From Aquarana catesbeiana (taxonomy: Eukaryota; Chordata; Amphibia; Anura; Ranidae), in assembly GCF_042186555.1 (NCBI RefSeq), contig NC_133326.1, positions 687,077,944-687,141,943 of the forward strand: 64,000 nucleotides of DNA. The letters run 5' to 3'. The position numbers and the translations under genes were made by a program. Positions 44,371-55,959 of the stretch are shown in pieces; position 1 is the first letter of the stretch; each line of letters starts with the position of its first letter. Under the pieces are notes generated by a model that worked only from the letters and a program-made list of their open reading frames with translations, was not told where the DNA came from and made no database searches.

Positions 44371-45970
44371 AGATCCGTTCCTGTTATCTTCCTACTGACA
44401 GGCAGTCTTGTCTTGTTACAGTATATACAGCTACCTGAAGAAAATTGCTGGTGTTCTTTTGATCCTATTAGTACCACAGTCAGGCAGCTAGACTATTTAC
44501 AGTTAGTGCAGTGCGTCCTGCTCACAGTGTTCAGCTAAACCTACAAGTTAGTGTGGTGCGTCCTGCTCACAGTGTTCAGCTAGATCCTTTCCTGTTATCT
44601 TCTTACTGACAGGCAGGCTTGTCTTGTTACAGTATATACAGCTACCTGAAGAAAATTACTGGTGTTCTTTTGATCCTATTAGTCCTGCTCACAGTGTTCA
44701 GCTAAACCTACAAGTTAGTGGGGGTGCGTCCTGCTCACAGTGTTCAGCTAAACCTACAAGTTAGTGGGGTGCGTCCTGCTCACAGTGTTCAGCTAAACCT
44801 ACAAGTTAGTAGGGTGCGTCCTGCTCACAGTGTTCAGCTAGATCCGTTCCTGTTATCTTCTTACTGACAGGCAGGCTTGTCTTGTTACAGTATTTACAGC
44901 TACCTGAAGAAAATTACTGGTGTTCTTTTGATCCTATTAGTACCACAGTCAGGCAGCTAGACTATTTACAGTTAGTGCAGTGCGTCCTGCTCACAGTGTT
45001 CAGCTAAACCTACAAGTTAGTGGGGTGTGTCCTGCTCACAGTGTTCAGCTAAACCTACAAGTTAGTGTGGTGCGTCCACCTCACAGTGTTCAGCTAAACC
45101 TACAAGTTAGTGGGGTGTGTCCTGCTCACAGTGTTCAGCTAAACCTACAAGTTAGTGGGGTGTGTCCTGCTCACAGTGTTCAGCTAAACCTACAAGTTAG
45201 TGGGGTGTGTCCTGCTCACAGTGTTCAGCTAAACCTACAAGCTAGTGGGGTGCGTCCACCTCACAGTGTTCAGCTAAACCTACAAGTTAGTGGGGTGCGT
45301 CCTGCTCACAGTGTTCAGCTAGATCGGTTCCTGTTATCTTCTTACTGACAGGCAGGCTTGTCTTGTTACAGTATTTACAGCTACCTGAAGAAAATTACTG
45401 GTGTTCTTTTGATCCTATTAGTACCACAGTCAGGCAGATAGACTATTTACAGTTAGTGCAGTGCGTCCTGCTCACAGTGTTCAGCTAAACCTACAAGTTA
45501 GTGGGGTGCGTCCTGCTCACAGTGTTCAGCTAAACCTACAGGTTAGTGGGGTGCGTCCTGCTCACAGTGTTCAGCTAAACCTACAAGTTAGTGTGGTGCG
45601 TCCACCTCACAGTGTTCAGCTAAACCTACAAGTTAGTGGGGTGCGTCCTGCTCACAGTGTTCAGCTAAACCTACAAGTTAGTGGGGTGCGTCCACCTCAC
45701 AGTGTTCAGCTAAACCTACAAGTTAGTGGGGTGCGTCCTGCTCACAGTGTTCAGCTAGATCCGTTCCTGTTATCTTCTTACTGACAGGCAGGCTGGTCTT
45801 GTTACAGTATTTACAGCTACCTGAAGAAAATTGCTGGTGTTCTTTTGATCCTATTAGTACCACAGTCAGGCAGCTAGACTATTTACAGTTAGTGCAGTGC
45901 GTCCTGCTCTCAGTGTTCAGCAAAACCTACAAGTTAGTGGGGTGCGTCCACCTCACAGTGTTCAGCTAAA
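44371..45970. repeat. 45-bp minisatellite with higher-order structure in the hAT leader
   Basis: Units of CAGTGTTCAGCTAAACCTAC plus AAGTTAGTGGGGTGCGTCCTGCTCA are tandem. They are grouped into higher-order blocks by five copies of a longer segment that starts GTTCCTGTTATCTTC and contains TTCTTTTGATCCTATTAGTA. The 45-bp period leaves frames open (44980-45348, 45461-45784), giving 15-residue peptide repeats that are not considered genes. Confidence 0.92.
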
Positions 45971-46011
45971 GCTACCTGTAGAAGGTTGGTGGTGTTCTCA
46001 TACTACAGGCA

Positions 46012-46607
46012 TTAAACAAGTAAAAAAGGCGCAATGCCGGTATACCTCAGATAACTGTTCCTAAATAGTCCAATGGCAAGATGGGTATATATATAAAAAT
46101 ATATATAAGGAGAAGTCAGTCAGAGCTGCCACCAAAAAAGACCAGAAGCAAGGTCCAATAAGCTAGGAGAGATAAAACAAGAAAAAGGGGCGCCTCTGAG
46201 TATATATCAACAATCATTTATTCAACAAACAATATCCACTCACATGGAAGACTGTAATGTTGCGTTCCAATACATCTCTGGGTAGGGGAGAAGATGGAGG
46301 ACTACAAGTCACAGCAAGTCCATACAGTGCTGACCCCACATCGGATCCTGGCGAGGATGGGGTGGGATAACTGGGCACAGCAGGGTCTCCCTCAGATGTC
46401 CAGATGGCGCTTCAAGATTAGAATAAGTTCGGGATGACACAGTCCATCTGTCTGCGGGTTCCAGGGATAAGGCTGTAAGGACGCCACAGCTGGTCACCGG
46501 GCGTGCTGCGGTGTGTAGTAAGGCTCGTACGGCTCCATGAGATGGGATAGCTACGGCCGTGCAGGGAGCCAAAACGAGGCCTGGAGGAGCGGCACTCCTT
46601 TCTCAAG
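46012..46607 (-). mobile_element. Insertion with 13-bp target duplication, Penelope-like candidate
   Basis: CATACTACAGGCA flanks a 596-bp insert on both sides (45999-46011, 46608-46620). On the minus strand the insert starts CTTGAGAAAGGAGTGCCGCT, whose AGGAG/CTCCT hairpin lies where hammerhead stem II would be, but the GAAAC half of the core is not intact. There is no poly(A) and no coding domain. The family is inferred from the target duplication length and this terminus. Confidence 0.6.
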
Positions 46608-46650
46608 CATACTACAGGCAGGCAGTTGATTTTGCTAGCTGCAGTATCAG

Positions 46651-46654
<4 letters not shown>

Positions 46655-46709
<55 letters not shown>
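46655..46709. repeat. (TA)n microsatellite upstream of the hAT start codon
   Basis: A TA tract of about 50 bp, 30 bases before the transposase ATG. The leader of the composite copy also has (TA)n near its start. Confidence 0.95.
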
Positions 46710-46712
<3 letters not shown>

Positions 46713-46739
46713 AGCTTAGTGCAGCTACAGGCCATTAGT

Positions 46740-49700
46740 ATGTCTGGAAGGCCAAGAAGGAGAGGCAGACAGTCACAAGCCAATAAGAGAGGGCAAGCAG
46801 GCTCTGTGTCTAGTGCTGGTCGTGGAAAAGGTGCATCCTCATCAGCACGTGGCCGTGGGACACGCTTGGCCTTTTTTTCGGCAGCTGGCCGTGTTGAGCC
46901 GCAACATGCGGAAGATTTGGTCGAGTGGATGACCAAGCCGTCCTCATCCTCCTCATCCTCTCTCACCCATGCCCAGGGTACTTTGGCAAAGCAGCGGCCT
47001 CTTCCCTCGGCTCAATGTCATCAGTGACTCCTTCCCTAGCCCCACCATGTCCTCCTGAGGAGTCCCTCAAACTGTTTGACCACAGTGTTGGGTACATGCT
47101 CCAGGAGGATGCCCAGCGTTTGGAAGGCTCTGATGATGATACTGAGCTCGATGAAGGCAGTAACATGAGCACGGACAGAGGGGGTGCCCAAGAAGGACAG
47201 CAATCTGGCAGTCATGCTCCCCCTGCTGCAGCATACTGCCAGGTTTGCTCCAGTGATGAGGAGGGAGGGGATGATGAGGTCACTGACTCAACCTGGGTGC
47301 CTGATAGGAGAGAGGAGGAGGAGGAGGAGGCGGCACATCACCAATGAGGCAGGATGCCCTCCAGGGGCCAGCCTAAGGGCAGCACACTGACTGCATCACA
47401 CCCCAAAGCTCCACATGTGCAGGGCGCTGCAGTCTCTGCGCGTTATTCAAAAAGTTCTTTGGTGTGGGCCTTTTTTGAGATGAGTGCATCAGATCACACC
47501 ACTGCTATTTGCAACATATGTCTCAAGCGTATCTCGTGTGGCCAAAACATCTCCCGCTTGGGTACCACATGCTTGACCAGACATATGTTGGCCTGCCATG
47601 CAGTTCATTGGCAAGCCTATCTAAAAGACCCATACCAAAGAACAAAGAGGACCTCTCCTTGCTCCTCATCAGCTGAGATTTCCAACCCCACTATACCTTC
47701 AGTCCTCTCTGAGACCTGCACTGAGGAATGAAGGTGTAGAATTAGGTGTGTCACAGCCAAGTACTTGTGGGCAATCTGCTTTTGGTACACCGACGTCAGA
47801 TTGTACCAGGCAAATTTCCCTGCCCCAGCTGCTGCACCGCCGAAAGAAGTTTGCTCCCAGCCATCCACATGCCCAGCGGTTGAATGCTAGCTTGGCAAAA
47901 TTGCTAGCACTTCAACTGCTGCCTTTTCAGTTGGTAGACTCTGCCCCCTTCCGTGAGTTTGTGGAATGTGCGGTTCCTCAGTGGCAGGTACCCAAACGCC
48001 ACTTTTTCTCACGGAAGGCGATTCCTGCTCTCTACCCGCATGTGGAAGGCAATGTCCATGCCTCGCTGGACAGGGCAGTCAGCGGTAAGGTGCATATTAC
48101 CGCTGACTCATGGTCCAGCAGGCATGGACAGGGACGTTACCTAAGTTTCACGGTGCATTGGGTGACTCTGCTGGCAGCTGGGAAGGATGCAGGACAAGGT
48201 GCAGTAGTGTTGGAGGTTGTTCTGCCACCACGCCTCCAAAATGCTAATGATTGTGACACACCTCTCTCCTCCACCCCCTCCTCTTCTTCTTCCTCCATGG
48301 CCTCTTCCTGTGCTTTGTCCTCGGAACCAGCGGTGCTCCGTAGCCGTTCAAGGGGCTACGCAAGTACGCAGGCCAAAAAATGCCATGCGGTGCTTGAGCT
48401 GGTGTGCTTGGGGGACAGGAGCCACACTGGGGCAGAGGTTCTGTCAGCTCTGCAGGGGCAGGTTCAGAGGTGGTTGATGCCATGCCAACTTAAGGTAGGA
48501 ATGGTGGTTTGCGACAATGGCACCAACCTCCTCTCTGCCCTCCGACAGGGACAAATGACCCATGTGCCCTGTTTGGCTCACGTCCTTAACTTGGTGGTGC
48601 AGCGGTTCTTAGGCAGGTACCCGGGCTTACAGCATGTCCTGAGGCAGGCCAGGAAAGTCTGTGTGCATTTCCGCCCGTCATATAATGCCAGTGCTCGGCT
48701 GATGGACCTCCAAAAGGAGTTTAACCTGCACAAGAACCGCCTAATCTGTGACATGCCCACCAGGTGGAACTCAACGTTGGCCATGCTGCAGCGGCTGCAC
48801 ATGCAGCAGAGGGCCATCAATGAGTACCTGTGCGACTATGGCACCAGGACAGGGTCAGGGGAGCTTGTTTTTTTTTCCCCACACCAGTGGGCCATGATCA
48901 GGGATGCATGCACTGTCCTGTCACCATTTGAGGAAGCAACGAGGATGGTTAGCAGTGACAGTGCATGCATCAGTGACACTGCCCCCCTTGTCCACCTGTT
49001 GGAGCACACGCTGCGTGGAATAATGGACAGGGCACTTGAGGCAGAACAGAGGCAGGAAGAGGAGGACTTCCTTAGCTCTCAAGGCCCCCTTTATCCAGAC
49101 AGTGTTCCTGCGTGCCCGCCGATCACACAGGAAGAGGAGGAGGAGGAAGATTGTGTCAGTATGGAGGTGGAGCCTGGCACTCAGCATCAGCAGCAGTCTT
49201 TAAGGGATCAGTCCCAAGAAACACATGGACTTGTACGTGGCTGGGAGGAGGTGGCTGCGGACCATGTCGTCCTTAGTGACCCAGAGGACTCCGGACCGAA
49301 TGCCTCAGCAAACCTACGCTGCATGGCCTCCCTGATCCTGCAAAGCCTGCGTAAGGATCCTCGTATTCGTGGTATCAAGGAGAAGGACCAATACTGGCTG
49401 GCAACCCTCCTTAATCCACGTTACAAGGGTAAGGTTGCGGACCTTATCTTGCCATCGCAGAGGGAGCAGAGGATGAAACATCTTCGGGAGGCCTTGCAGA
49501 AAGGTCTGTGCAACGCGTTCCCAGAGACTGGGAGGTTACAAACTCCTGTTTCTGGACAACGTGTTGCTGAGGCTTCGGTCAGTCAAAGAAGGAGCGGTGG
49601 AGAAGGTGGCCGTCTGACAGATGCGTTCAGACAATTTTTTGGTCCGCAGCCCCAAGGTATGATCGGTTCCATCAACCATCGCCAGTGTCTGTTTTACATG

Positions 49701-50009
49701 GTGCAGGAATACCTAGGGGCAAGATCAGACTTGGACACCTTTCCCACCGAAAATCCTCTGGGTTACTGGGTCTTGAGGATGGATCACTGGCCAGAGCTTG
49801 CACAGTATGCAATTGAGCTACTGGCCTGTCCTGCATCCAGCGTTCTTTCGGAACGCACATTCAGTGCTGCTGGAGGCGTGGTAACCGATCACAGGGTGCG
49901 TCTGTCCACCGACTCGGTCGATCGACTGACCTTCATTAAAATGAATCAGTCTTGGATCACCTCCAGCTACCAAGCACCTGATGCTGATGTAACGAATAAT
50001 TTTTTTTGA
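46740..50009 (+). pseudogene. hAT transposase with BED-type finger, nearly intact (copy 3)
   Basis: From ATG 46740 the protein has an Arg/Gly-rich N-terminus, an acidic/Ser-rich region, and a BED-type zinc finger (CNICLKRISCG...CLTRHMLACH, within 47354-47731). The catalytic domain is 753 codons open (47748-50009), with the first Asp in TADSWSS (residue about 120), the second in VVCDNGTN (about 256), CLAH (275-278), RWNST (339), an LNPRYK block in which the usual Asp is Asn, and the catalytic Glu in SERTFSAAG (about 702) inside the hAT dimerisation region. Three lesions are visible: a frameshift near 46985, an in-frame TGA at 47345, and a 2-base deletion near 47724. This type of protein acts in the nucleus, excising and inserting the element between its TIRs. 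Possibly alive recently, but not now. Confidence 0.93.
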
Positions 50010-50119
50010 AATCTCAGATCCCTTCAAAGACTGCCTATGCTGATGCTGAGTGACTATCCCTGAGTAATTATCCTCTTCCTCCTCAATGATCATGCTGATA
50101 GCTTGTAAGAACATTTTTG

Positions 50120-50690
50120 GTTCTGGGCGCCACCACCAGTGCCTAAGGCACAATTTTTCAGCCCCTGTTTAACAGGGGTGTATAATTACAATTTTTGATG
50201 CAATACTTTGCAGCAGGGCTCATTTCAGCATTCCAACTAGAGTATCTGTGAGGGGTTGCAGTGTTGTGGCACCAGCACCAGTGCCTAAGGCCCAATTTTT
50301 CTGCCCCTGTTTAACAGGTGCATGTAATTACAATTTTTGATGCAATACTTTGCAGCACGGCTCGTTCCTGCGTTCCAACTAGAGTGTCTGTGAGGGGTTG
50401 CAGTGTTGTGGCACCAGCACCAGTGCCTAAGGCCTAATTTTTCAGCCCCTGTTCAACAGGGGCATGTAATTACAATTCTTGATCTAATATTTCACAGCAG
50501 GGCCCATTTCTGCACCCACCAAGAGCGAGTGAGGACTTACAGTGTTGTGGCACCAGCACCACCACCACCACCACCAAAGGCCCAGTTTTTCTGCCCCTGT
50601 TCAACAGGGGCATGTAATTACAATTCTTGATCTAATATTTCACAGCAGGGCCCTGTGAGGGCTTACAGTGTTGTGGCCACAACAACACCT
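50120..50690 (+). repeat. hAT copy 3 subterminal repeats (about 5 units)
   Basis: Units of 115-145 bp contain GCCTAAGGC(A/C)CAATTTTTC, the hairpin CCCCTGTTTAACAGGGG and TAATTACAATT(T/C)TTGAT. They lie between the transposase stop and the 3' terminus, where hAT transposases often bind subterminal motifs. Confidence 0.9.
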
Positions 50691-51837
50691 TAGGCCCAAA
50701 TTTCTGCTGAGTATATAGGGCAGGCCCCTACTTTCAAACATCTAACTTACAAACGACTCTCTCCTGTAAGAGTTAATATGGGAAAAACATTTCTCCTTTC
50801 CACTGATGCTTTCCAATCCTTGTTCCACAAAAAACCCCAAATTTTCAAAAAACATTTCTCATTGGGACAAAAAGTGAGGTGAAATCTTCTGAAGAGGAGG
50901 AAAGACAGCAAAACAAATGTCACAGGGGTGATAACCCTTCCCTATGTTTTCCAAAAAGCTTAAAAAAGATTTTTTGGCTGGAGCTAAACACGTTAAAAAT
51001 GTACCCGTTCAAAATTACAAACAGATTCTACTTAACAACAAACCTACAGTCCCTGTCTTGTTTGCACCGCCTGTATACTGCTGTTCAGAGTATATAGGGC
51101 CTGGTGGCCCCACACCTTTCCTTATTTTAATTTGGGTGCGGGGTTCCCCTTAATATCCATACAAGACCCAAAGGGCCTGGTAAGGGACTGGAGGGTACCC
51201 ATGCTGTTTGTCTCACTGATTTTCATCCATATTGCCAGGACCCGACATTACATTAAACCCGCAAGCAGTTTTAAATGAGATTTTTTCCTTTAAAAATGAC
51301 ATTTGGTGCAGGGACTGTTCTAAACACGGGAAACACGCGCCACTACTACATACTATAGACACCCCCCAGGTACTATATTTAAAGGAATATTTCACTTTTT
51401 TTTTTTACTTTAAGCATCATTAAAATCACTGCTCCCGAAAAAACGGACGTTTTTAAAAGTTTTTTTTGCATTGATACTTGTCCCCTGGGGTAGGAACCCG
51501 GGTCCCCAAACCCTTTTTAGGACAATACCATGCAAATTAGCCTTTAAAATGAGCACCTTTGATTTCGAACGTTCGAGTCCCATAGACGTCAATGGGGTTC
51601 TAACGTTCGTGTGAATTTTTGGTCCGTTCGCAGGTTCTGGTGCGAACCGAACCGGGGGGTGTTCGGCTCATCCCTAGTCATCAGCTGTCCCCTCTGACAG
51701 CTGAAAGAAAAAAAATGCTGGTAAAATAAAAAGAACAAAGCGGCATGGGGTCCCTCCCCTTCTATATCAGACCCTTTGGGTCTGGTATGGATTTTAAGGG
51801 GAACCATACACCTAAATTAAAAAAAAAAACGATGTAG

Positions 51838-53075
51838 GGTCCCCCCAAAATCCAAACCAGACACTTATCCGAGCATGCAGGAAAGGGGGGGGATAAACAA
51901 GCACCTCCCCCCCCTGAATCAGACCAGGCTACATGTCCTGAACATGGGGGGTAGATGCTTTGGGGCGGGGGAGCTCTGCCCACCCCAAAGCACCTTGTCC
52001 CCATGTTGATGAGGACAAATGCTCTTCCCGACAACCCTGGGCAGTGATTGTGGCAGTGACGGCTCGTCCATACGGGGGCAAGAGGCACCGCCTTCCTAAC
52101 CCATGTGCCCGAGCCTCTAATCTACATGCAGGGCGCCCTGGATGCATGGATTCCAATGGGTTTTTTTTTTTTTTAGAAGCACATGCCTGAGGCTCTAATA
52201 GGCTTCAAAAAAGAGTGGGCTCGGGGCTGTGGGTGCATTGTTTGCCGCCACTGGGTTCTCTATTAAAAAAATGTAAGATAATAAAAAACAATGTCCCCCA
52301 ATGTAGATCCATCATCAATCACGATGCTCACCACACCGCCGGACCCGCAAAATAAAAAAAAAATAAAGCTCTGCTGACAACAAAGGCTGACTGCCGAATG
52401 CCTCCTCTGCCAGATGACAGCTCTTAAATAGGTAAGGGGGAGGCCCACCTGGTGATGTCACCTGGTGGCCCCGTCCCCTTGTGATATCACAAACTGGTGC
52501 ATGCTGGGTCGGTGACGCCACAAGGGGCGGGGGCACCTCTTTACCTATTTAAGAACTGTCCCCTGGTGGAGGAGGCATTTGGTGGTCAGATGTCAACGAG
52601 TGCAGAGCATTTTTTTTTCGGGTCTGGTGGTGGATCTACATCGGGGGACATTGTTTTTGTTTTTTTTGTTTTTTAATAAAAGACTTTTAAAAACTTGTCT
52701 AGTTTTTTAATTTATTTTTGACAGTTTTTTTGGTGAATAATTAGGGGTACAATGCACCCCATACTCTTTCACATAGTGGGGTGGGATCTAGGGGTCCCCT
52801 TGTTAAAAGGGGCTTCCAGATTCCGATAAGCCCCCTTGCCCACAGACCCTCACAACCACCAGCCAGGGTTGTGGGGAAGAGGCCTTCGTCCCCATCAACA
52901 TGGGGACAAGATGCTTTGGGGTGAGGGGGCAGAGTCCTCCCTGCCCCAAAGCACTCACCCCATGTTGTGGGCATGTGGCCTGGTATGGTTCAGGAGGGAG
53001 GGGACCACTCGCCCGCCCCCCCTTACCTGCATGCTCAGATAAGGGTCTGGTATGGATTTTAGGGGGGACACCATG
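51838..53075. repeat. Long imperfect inverted repeat (foldback) right of hAT copy 3
   Basis: Blocks on the left (CCAAAATCC...TCCGAGCATGCAGG; GGGGCGGGGGAGCTCTGCCC; TTGTCCCCATGTTGATG; GCCTCCTCTGCCAG; TTAAATAGGTAAG) reappear in reverse order and complement on the right, centred near 52490. Arms are about 600 bp and moderately diverged. No coding domain. Confidence 0.8.
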
Positions 53076-53079
53076 CCGC

Positions 53080-53520
53080 TTTTGCAGCTGGTGGCAATTG
53101 CAACCACGAGTCAATTCAAATGTGATTTTACTCATTTTTTTCCCTTCTTTAGAAATGCCAGTTTTTCTACAGCAGGTTCTATGCATGCTACAGATGCGCC
53201 ACTTTACAGGCAGACTAAGGGGGCCCCCAGGCACTATGTTTAAAGGAATTTTCCATTTTTATTGTTTCACTTTACGCATCACGCAATCACTGCTACTTTA
53301 AAAATGATCGTTTTTTTTTTTGCTACTTGTCCCTCAGGGCAGTACACGGACCCCCATACCCTTTTTATGGCCAACAACTTGCATATAAGCCTTCAAAATG
53401 GGGACTTTTCATTTGTCATGTTCAGCTTCTATAGACTTCAATGGAGTTTGCGGTTCAGGGCCAAACTGTTTTCCGGTCCGGGAGCTCTGGTGCAAACCGA
53501 ACATGGGGGTGTACTACTTG
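53080..53520. mobile_element. Second copy of the hAT 3'-terminal segment
   Basis: Blocks shared with 51280-51670 include TATTTAAAGGAAT, TACTTGTCCC, a CCCAAACCC/CCCATACCC-TTTTTA block, CTTCAATGG(A)GTTTGCG-like words and GGTGCAAACCGAAC. The final TIR is too eroded to place exactly. It could be a deletion derivative that uses the adjacent inverted repeat as its body. Confidence 0.65.
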
Positions 53521-53529
53521 TGTATATAG

Positions 53530-55090
53530 ACTGTATATAGGAAGATGTCCCTGAAGTTATTGTTTAAGTTTTACTAAAGTCAAGTGGGCAACCCATAACT
53601 TCCCTATCCAAGTTATTAACCCTGTAGTAAATAACAAAAAAACAAAGTCACAGACTGTTCTCTGACTCTGGGGGCTTGTGAAAATTCTGTGTGCCTGGCT
53701 GTGCAGGAGTGGGAGAGCCAAGTTCATCTGCGACTCCTGCGGGGGGGCACTACACTAGTTAGAGAACTCCTCAGCCCCAAAAGGCCACCAGAAGGGGCTC
53801 CCCACCTTCTTGGTGCATTTAGTAACTTAAGATGTGGGACTGCGCCTAGGAGAAGGTGGACCCAGACGGACTCGGACTCAGCAGGCAGGCACTTATCGCA
53901 GCATCATGGTCTTGCGGGTGTAGATCTTGAGGACAAAAAGGAGAACGTGGGAGGTTGCTCTTGCTTTCCTTTTATAGATTTAAACAGGACCTGTGGGTGG
54001 ATACAGGGGCAGAGCTATATCACATGTATGCTGCCATGTTGGCATCAGGAAAAACCTTTTCCTGGTACTAACATGACAGCATATATGTTGTAGTATTTTA
54101 CCATGGATCAGCGCCAAGAAAGAAAAATTATGGTAAGTATTTGATACAATTTGTCATTTCCCTGGCACCAACAAGGCAGCATAATACCACATGTATGGAG
54201 CCATGTATTGGCCCCAAATTTTACGTTTCTTGATACCATTTTCATTTTTTTTTTCTTTTATATACTTCAGTATTTGGTAGTTTTCAGTATTTGTAGTTCA
54301 TTGTTTTTAGTTTGCATTAATTTAAATTGTCTTTTTCGGGAACTAATACTTTGGACTATCGAGAGTTTAAGTCATATAAAATCATACAGTCTCGTCAAGA
54401 CTTTTCTGCATAATTTCAAATGATATGCTGATGATTGAGATGCTTTATATTTGTATACATTATATAATTGTGGACCATGCATTTATCCTTTTATTTTTAT
54501 TTTAACGCCCTTATATTTGTATATCATATTGTAGCCTCAATGGAGGGGTCAAAGTGTGACCCCCCCAAAAAACACATTGGTCTTTTAAGTTTGGAATAAA
54601 ACCACTTTTTGAATTTCAACATTTTGGTGTGGCATTCTCGAGGTTTCCATGTACGGTGTATGGAAGCAAACCACATATCATCTAAATTGCTCCATTGGGA
54701 TATTATCAGTTTAGTTTTGATAAGATCAATTGCATATACCAAGCACAATTTACCTAAGGTTCCAGCACCATCATATTCACTAGCTCAATCCCTCTCCACT
54801 CTATCCAAAATTAAAATAAATAAATAAATAAAAAGTTTTACCTTTAGTTATACCTAATTATACCTTAAATGGATATGACTTGGGGAAAGGTCCATGTATT
54901 TTTTTTTTATTTTGCCTATATATATAATCTCAGACAGTAAATCTTTAGCTAACAGTCCCCAGCTTTTCTTTACATTTACAGTTATACTGTACCTGTGTTT
55001 CTATTTGCTCTTGGCCATGAAACATTTTAGTAAACCTTTAACAATTTCAGTAAGTACCCACCCAATGTCCTTTGGCTGACATTGTATTGG
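53530..55090. other. Unassigned upstream region of the plus-strand VMO1-like gene
   Basis: Two inverted blocks around CACATGTATG(C/G) and GGCAGCATA (54010-54215) suggest an eroded MITE. Otherwise the sequence is AT-rich with no exon. Confidence 0.45.
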
Positions 55091-55093
55091 TGC

Positions 55094-55100
55094 TATAAAT
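55094..55100 (+). promoter_or_regulatory. TATA box of the plus-strand VMO1-like gene
   Basis: TATAAAT lies 58 bases before the ATG, so transcription would be expected to start near 55125 with a short leader of about 27 bases. Confidence 0.6.
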
Positions 55101-55151
55101 ATGGGAATTCAGTAGAATAGACCCAGAATATCTGGTCTACTCTGAGGAACC

Positions 55152-55316
55152 ATGGTGAGGAAGATGCTGCTGAGCTGGACTGTCACCTTGATCCTCCTCC
55201 ACACCACGCTGACCCATGGCAAAGACATTTATGTAAACAACGGTGGTTATTGGGGTGACTGGGGATGGATGGATATGTGCCCACCTGGAACAGTAGCAAC
55301 AGGCTTTGATTTGAAG
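55152..55316 (+). CDS. VMO1-like secreted protein, exon 1
   Basis: The ATG lies in a good Kozak context (ACCATGG). The 55 codons encode a signal peptide (MVRKMLLSWTVTLILLHTTL, about residues 1-22, ending near THG) and an N-terminal VMO1 strand with VNNGGYWGDWGW, an MCPPG segment and a GFDLK end. These correspond to the first repeat of vitelline membrane outer layer protein 1, a secreted beta-prism protein. The exon ends at AAG followed by GTAAGC, phase 0. The donor position is the same as in the minus-strand relative at 11735. The next exon is at 57633. The intron carries a gypsy fragment and MITE-like DNA. Confidence 0.88.
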
Positions 55317-55959
55317 GTAAGCGATCCCAAAATTTTGCATTTGACTGAAAGAGAATCCTGCCCCAAAATCTGAAAGTCCAACTTTAAAAGAGATGTTTGT
55401 TTGTTTTTTTTGTTTTTTTTCTGGAATCATACTGTGTATAATTTCTATATAATTTTTTTGGTTTACACTTTGTTTGGTGTTGTGCTGGCTGCTATTTGAT
55501 TATCTTGTTAGCGCAAAATATACTGAATTCTCCATGCACACTGAAGCAATGGCTCTTTCATGCAGTTGCTTCAGCTAGTGTGCAGTTACTGCGTGCATGC
55601 GCGGGAGTGATGTCAATCACAGCGCCAGAGCCCGCGATAACCGGAAGTCGCCGGCTGGAGCTGTGTACTGGGATCACTGCGCGGGCGTCGATCTAAGGTA
55701 AGTAATACATACTGAGCTAGTATGCTATGCATACTAGCTCATTATGCCTTTGTCTTGCAGGTGTTTTTTTTTTCTTTTGTGGGTTTTCAACCACTTTAAC
55801 CACTACCATCTTTTAGCTGTAGAGGCAGCAGCTGGGCATGTTCACATGCTGCGGCTGCAATTATACCCCTGTTGCTTTCAGGACTGGGCTCAGCCCTTTC
55901 ATCTTAAAGCTGGCCGCTCAGCTGTCGGCTAATTGCCAACTCCTATCTCTCCACAGTGA

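Larger units (their letters stand above)
44160..51676 (+). mobile_element. hAT transposon copy 3 (best-preserved transposase)
   Basis: The right end is GGCTCATCCCTA at 51676, the same terminus as the composite copy. The left edge is set where similarity to the composite copy's 5' region begins (TTTGGCCAA words, TATA at 44199). Order: promoter, long 45-bp minisatellite leader (44371-45960) interrupted by an insertion at 46012, (TA)n, transposase 46740-50009, 3' subterminal repeats, 3' terminal region. No target duplication could be matched because the 5' terminus is missing. Confidence 0.85.

Noticed and set aside
44980..45784. Two open frames with a 15-residue repeat (HSVQLNLQVSGVR)
   Set aside because: A by-product of the 45-bp tandem array in the hAT leader. 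It is upstream of the transposase start and interrupted by the longer higher-order segments.
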